64,000 nucleotides of DNA from Narthecium ossifragum (Eukaryota > Streptophyta > Magnoliopsida > Dioscoreales > Nartheciaceae). Location: assembly GCA_963920575.1 (NCBI GenBank), contig OY986969.1, positions 25,087,434 to 25,151,433 of the forward strand, in the 5' to 3' direction. Position 1 is the stretch's first letter; every line of letters starts with the position of its first letter. Positions 24,416-36,500 of the stretch are shown here, one piece after another. Both the position numbers and the translations under genes were made by a program. A model generated the notes under the pieces. The model was not told where the DNA came from, ran no database searches, and saw only the letters and a list, made by a program, of their open reading frames with translations.

Positions 24416-26035
24416 GATTCTTTTAGTTTTTTTTTCTTTTTCATTTGTTTTGTTGTCCTTTAATCGGTTTTTTTAATTCCTTTTTTTTATTAATTTTATT
24501 TCTTCTTTTTTTATCAGTTTTATTTTTTTAGATAAATAGTTTTTTTATTATATGTTTATAAACTTTTATTTATTTTTAAGTTGTAGATTTTGGAAGTCAT
24601 TATTAAAACATCAAATCATAAAACTTTCAAATTTTTAAATTTCAAATAGTAAAAATTTCAAAAATTCCCTCTTTCAGAATTATTTTCAATTTATTAAACA
24701 TAAAGAGTAAAAATTTCAAAATTTTAAATTTCAAATTTCAAATAGTAAAAATTTCAAAATTACCCATCTTTTAAATTATTTTCTATTTATTAAAACATCA
24801 AATCATAAAAATTTCAAAAAATTATATGACATGTGTTTATTAGTGATATGAAATAATAGCTACAACACCTAGCGCGCCAGTAGCAAAATTTGGAGACAAT
24901 ATTGATTAGAATTTGTATTTTTATATATTTTTATGTATTTTTTTTTATGTATTGTTACATGCACTCTTTCCTAAACATGGCTTATGAGACTTTTGTATTT
25001 TTATATATTTTTATAAATAATAACTCTAAAAATCTACAATTAAAAAATAAACAAAACATTGCCAACATATAATAAAAAAACTGTTTTATTCAAAAAGAAA
25101 AATGAAAGTGATAAAAAAGAAATAAAGTTGATAAAAAAAAAGAATAAAGAAAACTGATTTAAAAAAAACAGAACTACTTGGGGGGGGGGGGGGGGGGGGG
25201 GGGACGGGCAAATTGCTTCTCAACCACCCCCCCTAGGGGGCAAATTGATTCTTTTAGGTTTTTTTTTTCCATTCGTTTTGTTTTCCTTTAATCAGTTTTT
25301 TTATTCTTTTCTTATCAATTTTATTTCTTTTTTTATCAGTTTTAGTTTTCTTTTTGGATAAATAGTTTTTTTATTATATGTTTATAAACTTTTATTTATT
25401 TTTAGTTGTAAATTTTGGTAGTCATTATTAAAACATCAAATCATAAAATCTTAAATTTTTTAAATTTCAAATTTCAATTAGTAAAAATTTCAAAAATTCC
25501 CTCTTTTTGAATTATTTTCAATTTATTAAACATAAATAGTAAAAATTTCAAAATTTCCCTCGTTTTAAATTATTTTCAATTCATTAAAACATCATATCGT
25601 AAAAATTTCAAAAAATTATATGACATGTGTTCATTTGTGATACGAAATAATAGCTATAGCACATAGTGCGTCAAGAGCAAAATTTGGAGACAATATTGAT
25701 TAGAATTTATATTTTTATATATTTTTGTGTATCTCTTTTTCATGTATTGTTACATGTGCTTTTCCCTAAACATGGCTTATGAGACTTTTATATTTTTATA
25801 TATTTTTATAAATAATGACTCAAAATCTATAACTAAAAATAAACAAAACATTACCCACATATAATAAAAAAAACTGTTTATCCAAAAAGAAAATAAAACT
25901 GATGAAAAAAGAAATAAAATTGATTAAAACAAGGAATAAAGAAAACTGATTTAAAAAAAACTACTGAGAAAAAAAAGAAACAAAATTAAAAACAAAAACA
26001 ATACAAAATTAAGAAAAAAGAAGAAAGAAAACAAG
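24416..26035. repeat. Two tandem copies of an ~830-bp AT-rich repeat with internal inverted arms
   Basis: The block beginning GATTCTTTTAG and containing GGAGACAATATTGATTAGAA recurs at an offset of about 831 bp. In each copy the right arm (TCAAAAAGAAAAATGAAAGT) is largely the reverse complement of the left arm, so each copy resembles a foldback or TIR element. Sequence differences between copies show the duplication is not very recent. Confidence 0.75.
25180..25203. repeat. Run of 24 G residues
   Basis: An uninterrupted plus-strand G homopolymer lies at the junction of the two ~830-bp copies. A second C/G-rich stretch (CCACCCCCCCTAGGGGG) follows 20 bases later. It may form G-quadruplexes and its exact length may be a sequencing estimate. 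Confidence 0.95.
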
Positions 26036-26533
26036 TGAAGGGGAAAAGAAGAGAGGTGGGGCGCAACGGGAAAAGGCTGGTGTCCGAGGGTGTGAGAAGC
26101 AGGTCTCGGGTCACGGGCGCAATGGAAAAAGGGTGGTGTGTCATAGGGGCAAGGGGCTGGTGTCAGGGGGTGAGAGAAGCAAGTCTAAGTCCAAATAAAA
26201 GCTCATCAAAAAAACTACGTGACAGCTAGCCCATCACCCTGTTACATACAATCCCAGTCCCTGCTCGGAGATACCAATATCACGGATCAAACATATATCT
26301 TCGCCGAAGACGACATATATATGAAGAGACGAGCTTTCATGTATATTAGACTATATAAATATTAGCTTAAATTTTTGACTTTGTGGGTCAAAATATATAG
26401 CACTTTAATAATGAGCCGTATCAAATGCATGTGGAAATCGATGTAGACTATAACATAGATCGATCCATACTTGCGGTTATATTTAGAAGCCTCAACAATG
26501 GCAACCATATTAAGCAAACTAGCTAGCTAAGCT
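26036..26533. other. Intergenic DNA downstream of the dirigent gene
   Basis: GA-rich sequence (26036-26200), including two similar GTGTCNNAGGG/GGTGTCAGGGGGTGAGAGAAGC blocks, then AT-rich DNA that probably includes the dirigent 3' UTR. No gene is supported. Confidence 0.5.
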
Positions 26534-27085
26534 TCAATAATGCAGCACATAGACATTGTACTCTACGATGGCGTCGCCGGTCTTGATGTCGAGCCAGTGC
26601 GTGCGCGCCAGCGCGTACCCCCTGGCAAACCGGAACACCCCGCTGCCGCCGATCACCGGCATCTCCCTCACCGCATGCAGCGCCGCGTTGCGCCCGAGTA
26701 CGGTGAGGACGCTGCCGTTGTGCTTCCCGTGCGTGAAAACCAGGTTCATTGCCTGGAGGAACCCGAGCTCCTCTATGGCGGCGCCGGCGTACATCCCCTG
26801 AGCCCGGCCGACGAGCTGCGACGCAGGCTCCGGGCCCTCGGTGAGTGGGTCATCCATCATGGTGATCATGCCGAAGGACGAAGGTTTCAGCGCCTTCGTC
26901 ACGGGGATCGCCGTGCAGTTCCGGCCACTGACGATGTCGTGGAAATAGAAGTGAAGGTGGCTCATCTTCTCCTTGAGACCATGTCTCATGGGTGGTGCGT
27001 TGTCGGAGAGCCGTTCACCGTGGGTGGCGGGGATGGCCGACAAGATGAACACCGAGAGGATGACTACAGCCAAAGTGTTAGCCAT
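26534..27085 (-). CDS. Dirigent family protein, single exon
   Basis: Dirigent proteins are secreted beta-barrel proteins that guide stereoselective coupling of phenoxy radicals in lignan and lignin-like synthesis, or related cyclisations. The 183-residue product starts at ATG 27085 with a signal peptide (residues 1-23, hydrophobic VVILSVFILSAIPATHG). The dirigent domain follows: LHFYFHDIVSGRNCTAIPVT, FGMITMMDDPLTEGPEPASQ, VGRAQGMYAGAA, LVFTHGKHNGSVLTVLGRNA, REMPVIGGSGVFRFARGYAL and a conserved YNVYVLHY end. Length and lack of introns are typical. The coding region is GC-rich, and long open frames on the opposite strand are shadows of this. It stands alone, with no pathway neighbours in the window. 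The subfamily, and therefore the substrate, cannot be told from sequence inspection. Confidence 0.96.
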   Translation of the reverse strand: MANTLAVVILSVFILSAIPATHGERLSDNAPPMRHGLKEKMSHLHFYFHDIVSGRNCTAIPVTKALKPSSFGMITMMDDPLTEGPEPASQLVGRAQGMYAGAAIEELGFLQAMNLVFTHGKHNGSVLTVLGRNAALHAVREMPVIGGSGVFRFARGYALARTHWLDIKTGDAIVEYNVYVLHY

Positions 27086-27128
27086 CAGAGGTGGTGGTGG
27101 TGGTGGTGGAGGTGTGAGTGCTAGTAGT

Positions 27129-27138
27129 ACTTATATTT
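27129..27138 (-). promoter_or_regulatory. Candidate TATA box of the dirigent gene
   Basis: Minus strand AAATATAAGT lies about 45-50 bases upstream of the start codon, close enough to imply a very short 5' UTR. Candidate only. Confidence 0.35.
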
Positions 27139-28299
27139 GTAGGAATCGATTAACGTATAGGTGGGGTTTGGATTTTGTCGGTGTGGTCGATCGGTACTCG
27201 TTGCAAGAAGACATGTATGAATTATGATGGTCAGCAATAGTCCTCATCTTTACCAATCTTGTCGGTGAAGACAACAAAAAGAGAAAATTTGTGGGTTGGC
27301 TATATCAGTTAGAACAGGCATGAGATGATACTTTTTTATTATTATTATTAGATAAGCCCGAAGATGATACTTGGACTAACAAAAGTGTCTATGAAGAGTA
27401 CACTTCAATATATTGCTAGCTGTTTTTATATTGATGAACTCAGCTGATCCTGTGGGAATGGTTCTGTTTTCTTTTGAGGAAAAGGAATATGGTTCTGTTT
27501 TCTCTTGAGGGGAAGGAATGGTTCTGTTTTATTTAGATGGGTTTCTTCGGTTTGGGCCGGAGCATTAGTTTGAATAGAAAGTGGGGAAGGCATGATGGTA
27601 TGAGGCCTGTGCATGGCAGCTTTTGTGCATATGGTTGGAGAGCGGACGCACTCCAGGGATCAATTAAAGATAGGACGGTACATGGGTGGTGAGTGTTTTT
27701 TTGACGAGTCGAGCCAGATGCCTACCACTACCGCTAACGCCAACCAATAAGGACCAAACTAGAGGATGCCGACCGGACCCTCCTCCCTAACCCAGTCAAA
27801 GGAGGTGTCATGGACACGACACCAACGCGTCACTAAATCAGCCTGTGCCACACAGCTCCGAGGGACATGTAGAAACAAGACGAATTCGAATCAAAGGATC
27901 AGTGACCAAATATCTTGAGCCAGGCTCACAACCTTATCCGATCACAGTCTCGTGTCGTTCAGAATATCCACCGCAACATAGGAATCCAACTCGATCACCA
28001 TTCTCCTTTCTCGTCACGCCGCTCCCATCCTCAACGCCACATGGATCACCTTCAACTCTGTTTCCAAAACAGAGCCTACAACCATCGATTCACCCCTAAT
28101 CCATTGCAAGTTCTCACCACCATCTCTAGCGACCACCCCTATTACGGCATCTCATGTGCAAGGGTCTCTAGAGGCATCCCCCTGCACGAACAACCCTCCA
28201 TCCTCCCTTAGTCTATGCACAATCTCTGTAGCCGACCTTCGCGGCAGATTAAGCAGTTCCTCTGACAATCGAATTGCGCGTCTAGCCACCGAGTCAGTG
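27139..28299. other. Intergenic DNA upstream of the dirigent gene
   Basis: No gene is supported. A 27470-27530 segment repeats GGTTCTGTTTTCTTTTGAGG-like units two to three times. From about 27700 the sequence becomes more balanced in composition and may be old retroelement DNA leading into the repeat at 28300. Confidence 0.4.
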
Positions 28300-28920
28300 G
28301 TGACTGTTGCGAATTCAGCAGGGATGAAATCAAGATCGGAAAACAAGAACGATACACCGAAATTTAACGTGGAAAACCTTCTGGCAAATTACTGCAAAGG
28401 AAAAATCACGGGAAGAAGGGCTTCACTATATGAGAAGATTACATAGCATTTTCTAACTCACCAATTCTCCCTTCCCTCCCAGTACGTTCTCACGTACTTA
28501 CAGATCTCTCTCTATCTTTGCTTTCTCTCAAGCCCTAAGACCTCTCTTTAAGCCTCCCATATGAGAATCCACGTTCTTCTAACCCTAACATGTATCATGA
28601 CCTTAAATAACCTCAATCGAAGTGATTTAAGCCATTAGATCAAAACCAGTTTTGCATCTCGTCGGTTTTGGATCGATCCGAGAGAGGTCTGGATCGATCC
28701 ACTCTGCGTGACTGACACATGTTCTCTAGAACAGAATCCTCGGATCGATCCATTGTGGATTTGGATCGATCCACTCTGCTGATGTCTCTATGGATAGTAG
28801 GTATGAATCGATCCATAGCGTTTCTAGATTGATCCAGAAACGGCTTCTCGAGCACGCCGGGCTTCTCCTACGTGTTACAGCCGCTTCTCGTCGACGTCTC
28901 TCATGAGGAGTGATTTCCCA
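28300..28920. mobile_element. Probable retroelement-derived segment with GGATCGATCC palindromes
   Basis: It starts with a TTTAACGTGGAAAACCTTCT motif of the kind found near LTR termini and transcripts of plant retroelements. It then carries at least four copies of GGATCGATCC or near-copies between 28670 and 28855, most as TTTGGATCGATCCACTCTG. No polyprotein is present, and LTR borders were not defined. Confidence 0.4.
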
Positions 28921-29620
28921 ACAGTGATGATGTTGATGGGAGAGATAGCGGCGGCGGCAATTTAGAGAGAAAAAAAAGATACATCAAGTTAAAACAGACA
29001 CTAGTTTTTTTTATTATTTAATAGTTAAGCATGACTTGGGGGGTACCGGCGGCTGAGGGTGAGAGAGCGTACCAACTACCAACCAACAAACAGATACCAG
29101 CTATTCTGACTAATAAAAGAAAGAAAGAGGGCCTTTAACTTTGCCCAACATGTGGGCAACCGAGCACTATTGCTTTTTAAATGGGCTTTACCCCTTGAAG
29201 ATGATGTGGCGTTCGTCATGTAAGCAATGTGCACTACAGCACTAGGTAGGGTATTCTTATTGTTGCATGCTGGGCCATTTTACAAGTTCCAAGTATTTGG
29301 CCCAATTTAATGAATTTATATCAGTTGTGATGATGATGAGTCTGACGATACTTTCTTTAAAACAGTCTTAAAAAGAAGAGGATTCTTGTGAAATTGATCA
29401 TCTTTTAAGAACTATTGAGTATTGACAGACAATATTTGGAGGATTATGCAATATTCTCAACAACTGGTTGAGGTCGATATCAATAATAATATATATTTTT
29501 TCTATATTTGCAAGATTTATCTATATTGAGAGACAGGAAGCCCGTTTAACAATATACATATTGTGGCCTAACGTACAATGGTCTTGGCATAAGAAGCCCG
29601 CTTAACGATGCTTAACTATC
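28921..29620. other. Intergenic DNA
   Basis: AT-rich, no gene or repeat recognised. Confidence 0.4.
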
Positions 29621-29727
29621 TAGGGGTGTGCAAAGGTCGGGTCACGGGTTAGCGGGTCGGGTTAACCCCATCATCAATTTTACACACCCCTGTGAGTCTG
29701 TGACCCATCCATTAACATGTTATTTTT

Positions 29728-31690
29728 TAGAATTAATTGGTGTTTAGGTCCATAGTAAAGAAATATTTATTCAAAACTCCATATACATTTTCCTTAAGGT
29801 GTTTAGGACTTTATTGCTTAGCTGTATTTTTTTAATGTCCAAAATACTCTCCCATGACTCTTGAGCTTCCTGTAAAGAGATTTGATCACATATGTGTGAT
29901 GGCCCCACATGTGTACACAAAATTAATTACATTTATGAACCCCTCCACTACTTCTCTCCTCTCCACTCCAATCCCCGTACACATCTCTCTTTACACGATT
30001 GCCTGTATGTGCACCATGCCAGGCAATTTGAAGCTGACAGTTTCAACATGGAGATATGAATTCATGTTCTTTTAGAAGATTACTGACTGGTTGGAGCTTC
30101 CAAAAATAGAACCAGCTCCTTATGACATGTAACAATCATGTGATGATGCACTATCATCGTCAAAGCAGGATTTCTCAAAAATGCTACACGATTTCCAAAG
30201 CCATGTCCCAAGAATTAAAGCAAACCCAACAAATCCACATGAGATGATGCCTTTTGGCTTGATTCAGATCATGCAAATTAACCATAGAAGCTAATGTAAC
30301 TTGTTTGATGAGATGCAGGCTCCACCGTGACGTGCGTGGTCGGAAAGTAGATAGTTACTTTCCACCACTTCGTTGGATTTTTATTCATCAGTTACTTTTC
30401 ACATAATTATCACTAGTTAATTTCCACCTAATTATCACTAGTTACTTTCCACCACTTCTAGTTACTTTTCACCAAATTATCATTAGTTACTTTCCACCAA
30501 ATTCATCAGTTACTTTCCACCACTTCTAGTTACTTTCCACCAAATGATCACTAGTTACTTTCCACCATTTCGTTGGAATTTTATTCATCAGTTACTTTCC
30601 AACAAATTATCACTAGTTACTTTTCACCAAATTCATCAGTTATTTTCCACCACTTCTAGTTACTTTTCACCAAATTATCACGAGTTACTTTTCACCAAAT
30701 TCATCAGTTATTTTCCACCACTTCTAGTTACTTTTCACCAAATTATCACGAGTTACTTTCCACCAAATTCATCAGTTATTTTCCACAACTTCTACTTACT
30801 TTCCACCAGTTACTTTCCACTAAATTATCACTAGTTACTTCCCACCAATTCGTTGGATTTTTGTTATAAATGTACAAGTTACTTTCCATTTTGTTGTAAA
30901 TATGCAAGTTACTTTCCACTATTTTTACAATTATACATGTTACTTTCCATTATGTATAAGTAACTTTCCATTTTTTTTTCCAAATGTACATGTTTACTTT
31001 CCATATAATTCCATGGAAAGTGGTTCATCAGTTACTTTCCACCAAATTATCACTAGTTACTTTCCACACTTCAACTTATTTTCCGTATTTTCAAATTAAT
31101 TTTCATGAGTTATTTTCCATATAATTCATGGAAAGTAACTCGTATATTTAATTCCATGAAAAGTGATTCATGGAATATAAGATCAACAATGGTTTTTACA
31201 AAGAATCATGAGTTACTTTCCAATACTTCTAGTTATTTTACGCATTTTCAAATTAATTTTCATAAGTTACTTTCCATTTCTTTGCAAATTTTCAAAATGG
31301 AAAATTTTTCATCAGTTACTTTCCACAAAATTGTCTGTAGTAGTTATTTTCCACCCAGCGGAAAGTAACTAGGGGGAAGGAACTAGTGTTTCCACCACTT
31401 CTAGTTACTTTTCACCAAATTATCATTAGTTACTTTCCACCAAATTCATCAGTTACTTTTCACCACTTCTAGTTACTTTCCACCAAATGATCACTAGTTA
31501 CTTTCCACCACTTCGTTGGAATTTTATTCATCAGTTACTTTCCAATAAATTATCACTAGTTACCTTCCACCACTTCTAGTTACTTTCCACCAAATTCATC
31601 AGTTATTTTCCACCAAATTCATCAGTTGCTTTCCACCACTTCTAGTTACTTTTCACCAGTTACTTTCCACTAAATTTTCACCAAAAACTG
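29728..31690. mobile_element. Mutator-like element remnant carrying a minisatellite (right end not found)
   Basis: The left part (AATTGGTGTTTAGGTCC, then CTTAGCTGTATTTTTTTAAT and CCAAAATACTC) matches the left terminus of the intact Mutator-like element at 53499 (ATTGGTGTTTAGTC, GACAGCTGTATTTTTTTTAT, CTAAAATACCC). A matching right end was not found, so the copy is probably truncated. It sits inside the hAT-like composite. Confidence 0.55.
30340..31690. repeat. Minisatellite with core AGTTACTTTCCACC, ~1.35 kb
   Basis: Dozens of irregular units such as AGTTACTTTCCACCAAATTA followed by TCAC, or CAGTTACTTTCCACCACTTC followed by TAG, with unit sizes of roughly 20-28 bp. The array is interrupted by segments containing CATGGAAAGT inverted pieces (about 31000-31170). 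Long open frames through it are repeat artefacts. Confidence 0.9.
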
Positions 31691-32360
31691 GATCCATCCC
31701 AAATTTAAGATCTCACCCAACCCAACGTGAAATTGAAATTGGCTTAAATCTAACTCGATCCAAACCAGGGTCTTCTTGACTCACTCGATCCAATTCCAAT
31801 TCCAATTCGAGCCAGCCTGATTTGAGGCTCAACCCAATTAAATTTTATTTCGCAAGGGCTATTTCCGTCACACCCCTGGCTGTCTAAAAATCATGTTTTT
31901 GTCTCGCGGTTTTAGGGTTTGGGTCGCTGTTCCGGTTCCGCCGGCCTGGTTGCAATAGAATGAGGCCATTTGATCAACTAAATCTTGCTATAAGAAGTGT
32001 TGCTTTGCTTTGATCCTTGTTTTTTCTTTGCGATTCTCTATGTTTCCGGGTGTGTAGCTGGGCTGTGATTAGAAAGAGAGAGGATTGAGTGGTGGTAGCA
32101 TGGAAACCCCCATTTGGGTATACCCATCGTCCATGGAGGGATGAAGAAGGGGCGATGATGATGTGGAGATGAGGTGCCGCCCCCCACCCTTTTGGGCTTT
32201 GGTTTCTTCTCCATAATTGTCGCCTCTCTTTTACATCTCCTGTGGATGGGTGTTCCTGGTGGTTTCTCGTCCGCGATGACGCCTCCATTAAGATACACTT
32301 GATATTAAGATACACTTGATACGGGGGTGGGGGGGGGGGTGGATTATTAGGAGGGGCTGG
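31691..32360. other. Nested repeat DNA inside the hAT-like composite
   Basis: Contains CAACCC/GATCCAA-rich text and a right-terminus-like GTCACACCCCTGGC near 31870, suggesting a piece of another hAT-like element. A G run lies at 32325-32340. No gene is supported. Confidence 0.35.
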
Positions 32361-33222
32361 GGGTATTTTGGTCTCAGTGACTTTATTGGCAAATGGAAAA
32401 CAAATGATGCCCTACTACCATATCCTATTTTTTTTAGTCCCTATTGACCCTTGTCCCTATTTTTTAACATGTAAACGGCTTAACATGTAAATGGATAAAC
32501 TGGTACAGATTAACCCGTTTAACATGCTAAAAACATATGAATTTATAATATATCAATCATATAAAAAATAAAAAATATGCAATCTAATTCATTTTTTTCC
32601 TATGATCCTGAACTCACGGTCTAAAAATACTAAAAACCAAACCAGAGAATCCAAATCCAAAAAACAAAAATAATAAAGTTTTAATCCCAAAGTAGACATT
32701 CATGTACTCACATTTTTTTATTATTATCATATCACTGTAGCTTTGATATGCTAAACACAAAAGAGTCATGGACGAATATAACTTGTAATAATCCATTAAA
32801 GAGATAAGCTGCCAAATCTAAGTTGTGCCACATGCACAAAAATAAAGTTTTAATATACAATCCATTAATGCAATATTCAACTAAAAACATCATCAAACCA
32901 ATAAACCATAACTAAGCATTCCCGAGTTAATGGGTTGAGACCACCGGGTGACTCGGGTTGGACATGATTTATAATATATAAGTTGATCACTCAACTTGTT
33001 TTAATATCATATGTCATTTTCCAACTTATTTTAATTTTAACATGTAAAATGGGTTAACCCATTAATCAAAAACTGAATACTTGTTACCCGACCCGTTTAT
33101 GGTGAAAACGGGTCGGGTTGCCATTTTTTACCAACTCATGATCCACATGTTAAGGCTATGACCGGGTTTTTTAGCCGGGTCAAAACAGATTACCCGACCA
33201 ACTGCACACCCCCATAACTAGT

Positions 33223-34012
33223 TATTCAAAGCATGCCATGCAATACTACTTCAGCTCCAGCGGTAATTACGTGTAAACTGGGCTTAAAATCTATTTTGCA
33301 GCCGACAATTTTACTATGAGTTTGATCTATCAGTCGAGATCAACCGCGCTTAACTATTAATAAATAGATAATGTTTTGACCAACAATAATACAGGAAATT
33401 GAAACAAACTAATCATTTGTTTTTTCGTAAAATAGAATGATCGATCGATTTCAGGTCCAAATCACAAGATTAATCTTTTTTTCATCTTCACGCAATAAAA
33501 CGAAATGAAAGCTTGCAGGCAAAATAATCCAAATTATTGCAAGTTAATTATCTACTTCCGTTAGAGACCTATCCTTCTCACTCTCTGTTCACTAAGTAGT
33601 CACATGTTACACGCAAACATATATGCACGCATGGATATAAGTTTTCTAAAAGCCAACACGAAAGGATTATAAAGGCATAGATGACATCCCTATACTAAGC
33701 TTCCACGTTTGAAAATAACTAAAAAGTACAACATTTGGGTTTGGATTTGATGTGCCAAGTGTCTATGCTGCCAAGGGTCCATTATTTCGTAACACCTCTA
33801 ATAAGTGTTAGCCCCCATCAACAATACAAGCGTGAGACATGCATGTTTCCTATCAGCACCAACCTTAACTTGTTCACTTACAGGTATAATGATACTTCTC
33901 TCGTCTCAAACGACTCTTTTGAATTCCAATTGATATTTTTTTTTTTGATTAATTGAGCCCAATGACTAGGTAACCAAATAAAACATAGAACAAGAGTACA
34001 AGAAGACCTTAT
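33223..34012. other. Intergenic DNA
   Basis: AT-rich; no gene or repeat recognised. Confidence 0.4.
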
Positions 34013-34740
34013 ATGTGGGGAACTAACATGTTTGCCCAGACTGAGGTCGTTAAAGCATCAACATCGGAATTGAATTTAATTATGAGGTATATGAACAAGC
34101 GAGATTTTGGAAAACTGAGAAACAAGTCGTCAGAGAGAAAGCATGAGATCGCGAAGTGTTTGAGGCCATGTGAACTTGCCAGTAGCATATCCAATACCAA
34201 GCAGTAGTGAATAAGACTCGAGCACTATGGAAGACACCCCTCGCCTCCGAGCTTCTTGTAGGCCCCCCTTCATAGCGATAATCTCGGCTTGCACCACGCA
34301 TGACGTTGTTCCTCTCGTAGCCCAGGACCAAGTCGAATTGCAGACGTCAAGAAACAAAATTGCAGCAAGCCCTATAACACTCCCTATGACTGCGGCATCC
34401 GAGCGGAGGACCGGCGACGTGTCCAAGCAAGCAGGGGGTGGGAGAAAGCTCTAGGCAAATGAGAAACAGAAAACTCTCTGACTTGCCTTGTGATTAGCCT
34501 TGCCAGTTTGTCTGCGCGCGAGCGCTTTATTATTAAAGAATCCGACATCGCGATCCTTCCACAACCACCATAATGTATATTCAACCCAAGTTTTGGATTC
34601 CAGTGAGGTGGATCTCGGAGAGGAACAGGGGAGGCTGAGACGCTCATCAAAAGAATTAGGGATGGCGCGGCCATGAGAAAGTCCTCGCCCAAACCCCTTG
34701 GGAGATGGGGTAGCTAAAGAAAAGATGAATTCCAAATGAT
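34013..34740 (-). pseudogene. Decayed RNase H domain of a non-LTR (LINE-like) retroelement
   Basis: Read in shifting minus-strand frames, the pieces YTLWWLWKDRD and FFNNKA match the tether before plant LINE RNase H domains. SDAAVIGSVI, WSWATRGTTSCVVQAEIIA and GGLQEARRRGVSSIVLES then match the RNase H core (the last block ending in the usual ESDS, here ESYS). Frameshifts between the pieces and the absence of reverse transcriptase upstream show a dead, 5'-truncated fragment. Confidence 0.75.
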
Positions 34741-35062
34741 ATTAAAGCATCATGACCATTGAACAATATTCGTTAAAGTTGTTAAGCATTCAATCACCAA
34801 TTAATTAATATTTGTCTCAGAAGCTTAAGTCGGGGGATATATAGAAAATTCTGATGATCAATTTAATCACTTATATTTCTGTTAATTTCAACATAGTCGA
34901 TATTGGAGCTATATGATGGATCACTACTAATTCATTAAAGCACGCATAAGGTATGATTTATGTGTGGGCTAGCTATATATGTGCATGCATGTCACACATA
35001 ATGTTTAGATTAGAATTGGTACGATATCAATCGATCGCCATGCATGGGGGACAATGTGGGGG

Positions 35063-35100
<38 letters not shown>

Positions 35101-36500
35101 TGATTAATATGCAGTCTCAATCTAGCCATGCAAGAACTCATGATAGAACTTAATTGCTTCTAACTTGCAGTGTTCATGCATGCATGCCAGCATCCACCAT
35201 CACAGACTCTTTCCAATCTCCCATCCCTAGCTTGTTTAATTTCCTAAGATATATATTTCATGTGGCATTTTACGTGACACTTGCTAGGTCCTATGGTTTT
35301 TCTCGTCCTAGGATGATCCACGTACATGATCACTTAATTTGACTAAGATCCAGTCACGTTACATACTCAAATCTTGATCTTGATCTTATTTTTTATATAC
35401 AAGTCATCCATATGGATTGATTATAATTGGAATGGAGATCGATATCCTTGAGCCCCATGTTTCTCTCGAGAGGTTGTTCCATACAAAGGAGGGGATCTCC
35501 TAAAATAGTTATCCACTAGTGTAAAGTGTATACACGTACCCCCACTCAAAAGAAGCTTTTGTTATAGTGCAGAGTGCAGAGGATCAGCCAAAGAGTTGAA
35601 TAATGCACGCTATAAGCTGACCCACTTTAGCATTACTTACAAAAAAGCAAAGGTCATGCAAGCATTGGTTGTTCTTTACCCTCCGGACGGCCTACTATGG
35701 CCTTTGCCTTTGAATCTAAAGTTCTTTAGTCTATGACCCAATCAATAATCCTTTTTTTTTTTTCTTTCGATATTTCCTCTTCCTCTCGTTTGACCTCGAT
35801 CGAATGTTCACACATGAATTGTTAGATTATAAATAACTTAGTTAATCCTATCTCTTATGATGTCGGAGCATATGTCACTGATTCAAACTTCGGCTCCCTC
35901 TTTACGGTCGACTCAAACTCAATATTCACGTGTGAAGAATTATTCGATACCTTTTTCTTCAACAATCACATTTTTTATTTCCACTAACTTTGAAAGCGAC
36001 AATTATCAAGAAATACAATGCCGACCAGCACCCCCAAAGTATGAGAGACCATATATCTAAGCAGGATATGCAGTGTAGAAATAAACTACTTGAGACTTCT
36101 AATCTACTTCTTTTGACCCGAACATGACATCCTGAGCAAGTTAATTGCCTGTAACTTTCATACGTACATGTTTTTGTTGCTTGAGAAGAGGAGAAGCCAT
36201 ATGCACCAATCACCATTGACTTCCTTCATATTTTCTACGCATGCTGAAGACTTGGATGCAAAAGCCAATCTGCATGCAAAAGTTCTTGGAATATATAATA
36301 ATCCAGCGATACAAATGCTGCTTTAGGTTGATTAGTAATTAACTTTAGTAAAAATCAGCTACATGAAACAGTAATGTAAGCTGATATTAATAAGTTGGCC
36401 ATGCATATGCATGCGTACTGTTTCAGGGAAGGACTGCGCCACGAGTACGTCTACGACATGACTAAAGCTGCCTTAAAGTTTCGTAGTTACTTTTTAGTGG
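34741..36500. other. Intergenic AT-rich DNA
   Basis: No gene is supported. It includes a TA microsatellite at 35066-35097 and several TGCATGCA motifs (35160-35190, 36400-36415). Confidence 0.5.
35066..35097. repeat. (TA)n microsatellite
   Basis: About sixteen perfect TA dinucleotides. Confidence 0.95.

Larger units (their letters stand above)
29621..33214. mobile_element. hAT-like composite element, 3.6 kb, with nested insertions
   Basis: Left end TAGGGGTGTGCAAAGGTCGG and the reverse complement of the right end TGGGGGTGTGCAGTTGGTCG are matching TIRs. The flanks TAACTATC (29613-29620) and TAACTAGT (33215-33222) agree at six of eight positions, fitting an aged 8-bp hAT duplication. CGGGT/ACCCG motifs repeat near both ends (29640-29665 and 33080-33200). 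The interior has been filled by other repeats, including a minisatellite. No transposase was recognised. Confidence 0.65.

Noticed and set aside
26540..27124. 194-codon plus-strand frame opposite the dirigent gene
   Set aside because: GC-rich shadow of the dirigent coding region; no domain.
27845..28446. Overlapping short frames in the 28 kb region as a gene
   Set aside because: Composition and position point to retroelement-like DNA; no conserved domain.
30544..31368. Open frames with repeated SYFPP/VTFHQI units
   Set aside because: Products of the AGTTACTTTCCACC minisatellite; unit length varies and frames break.
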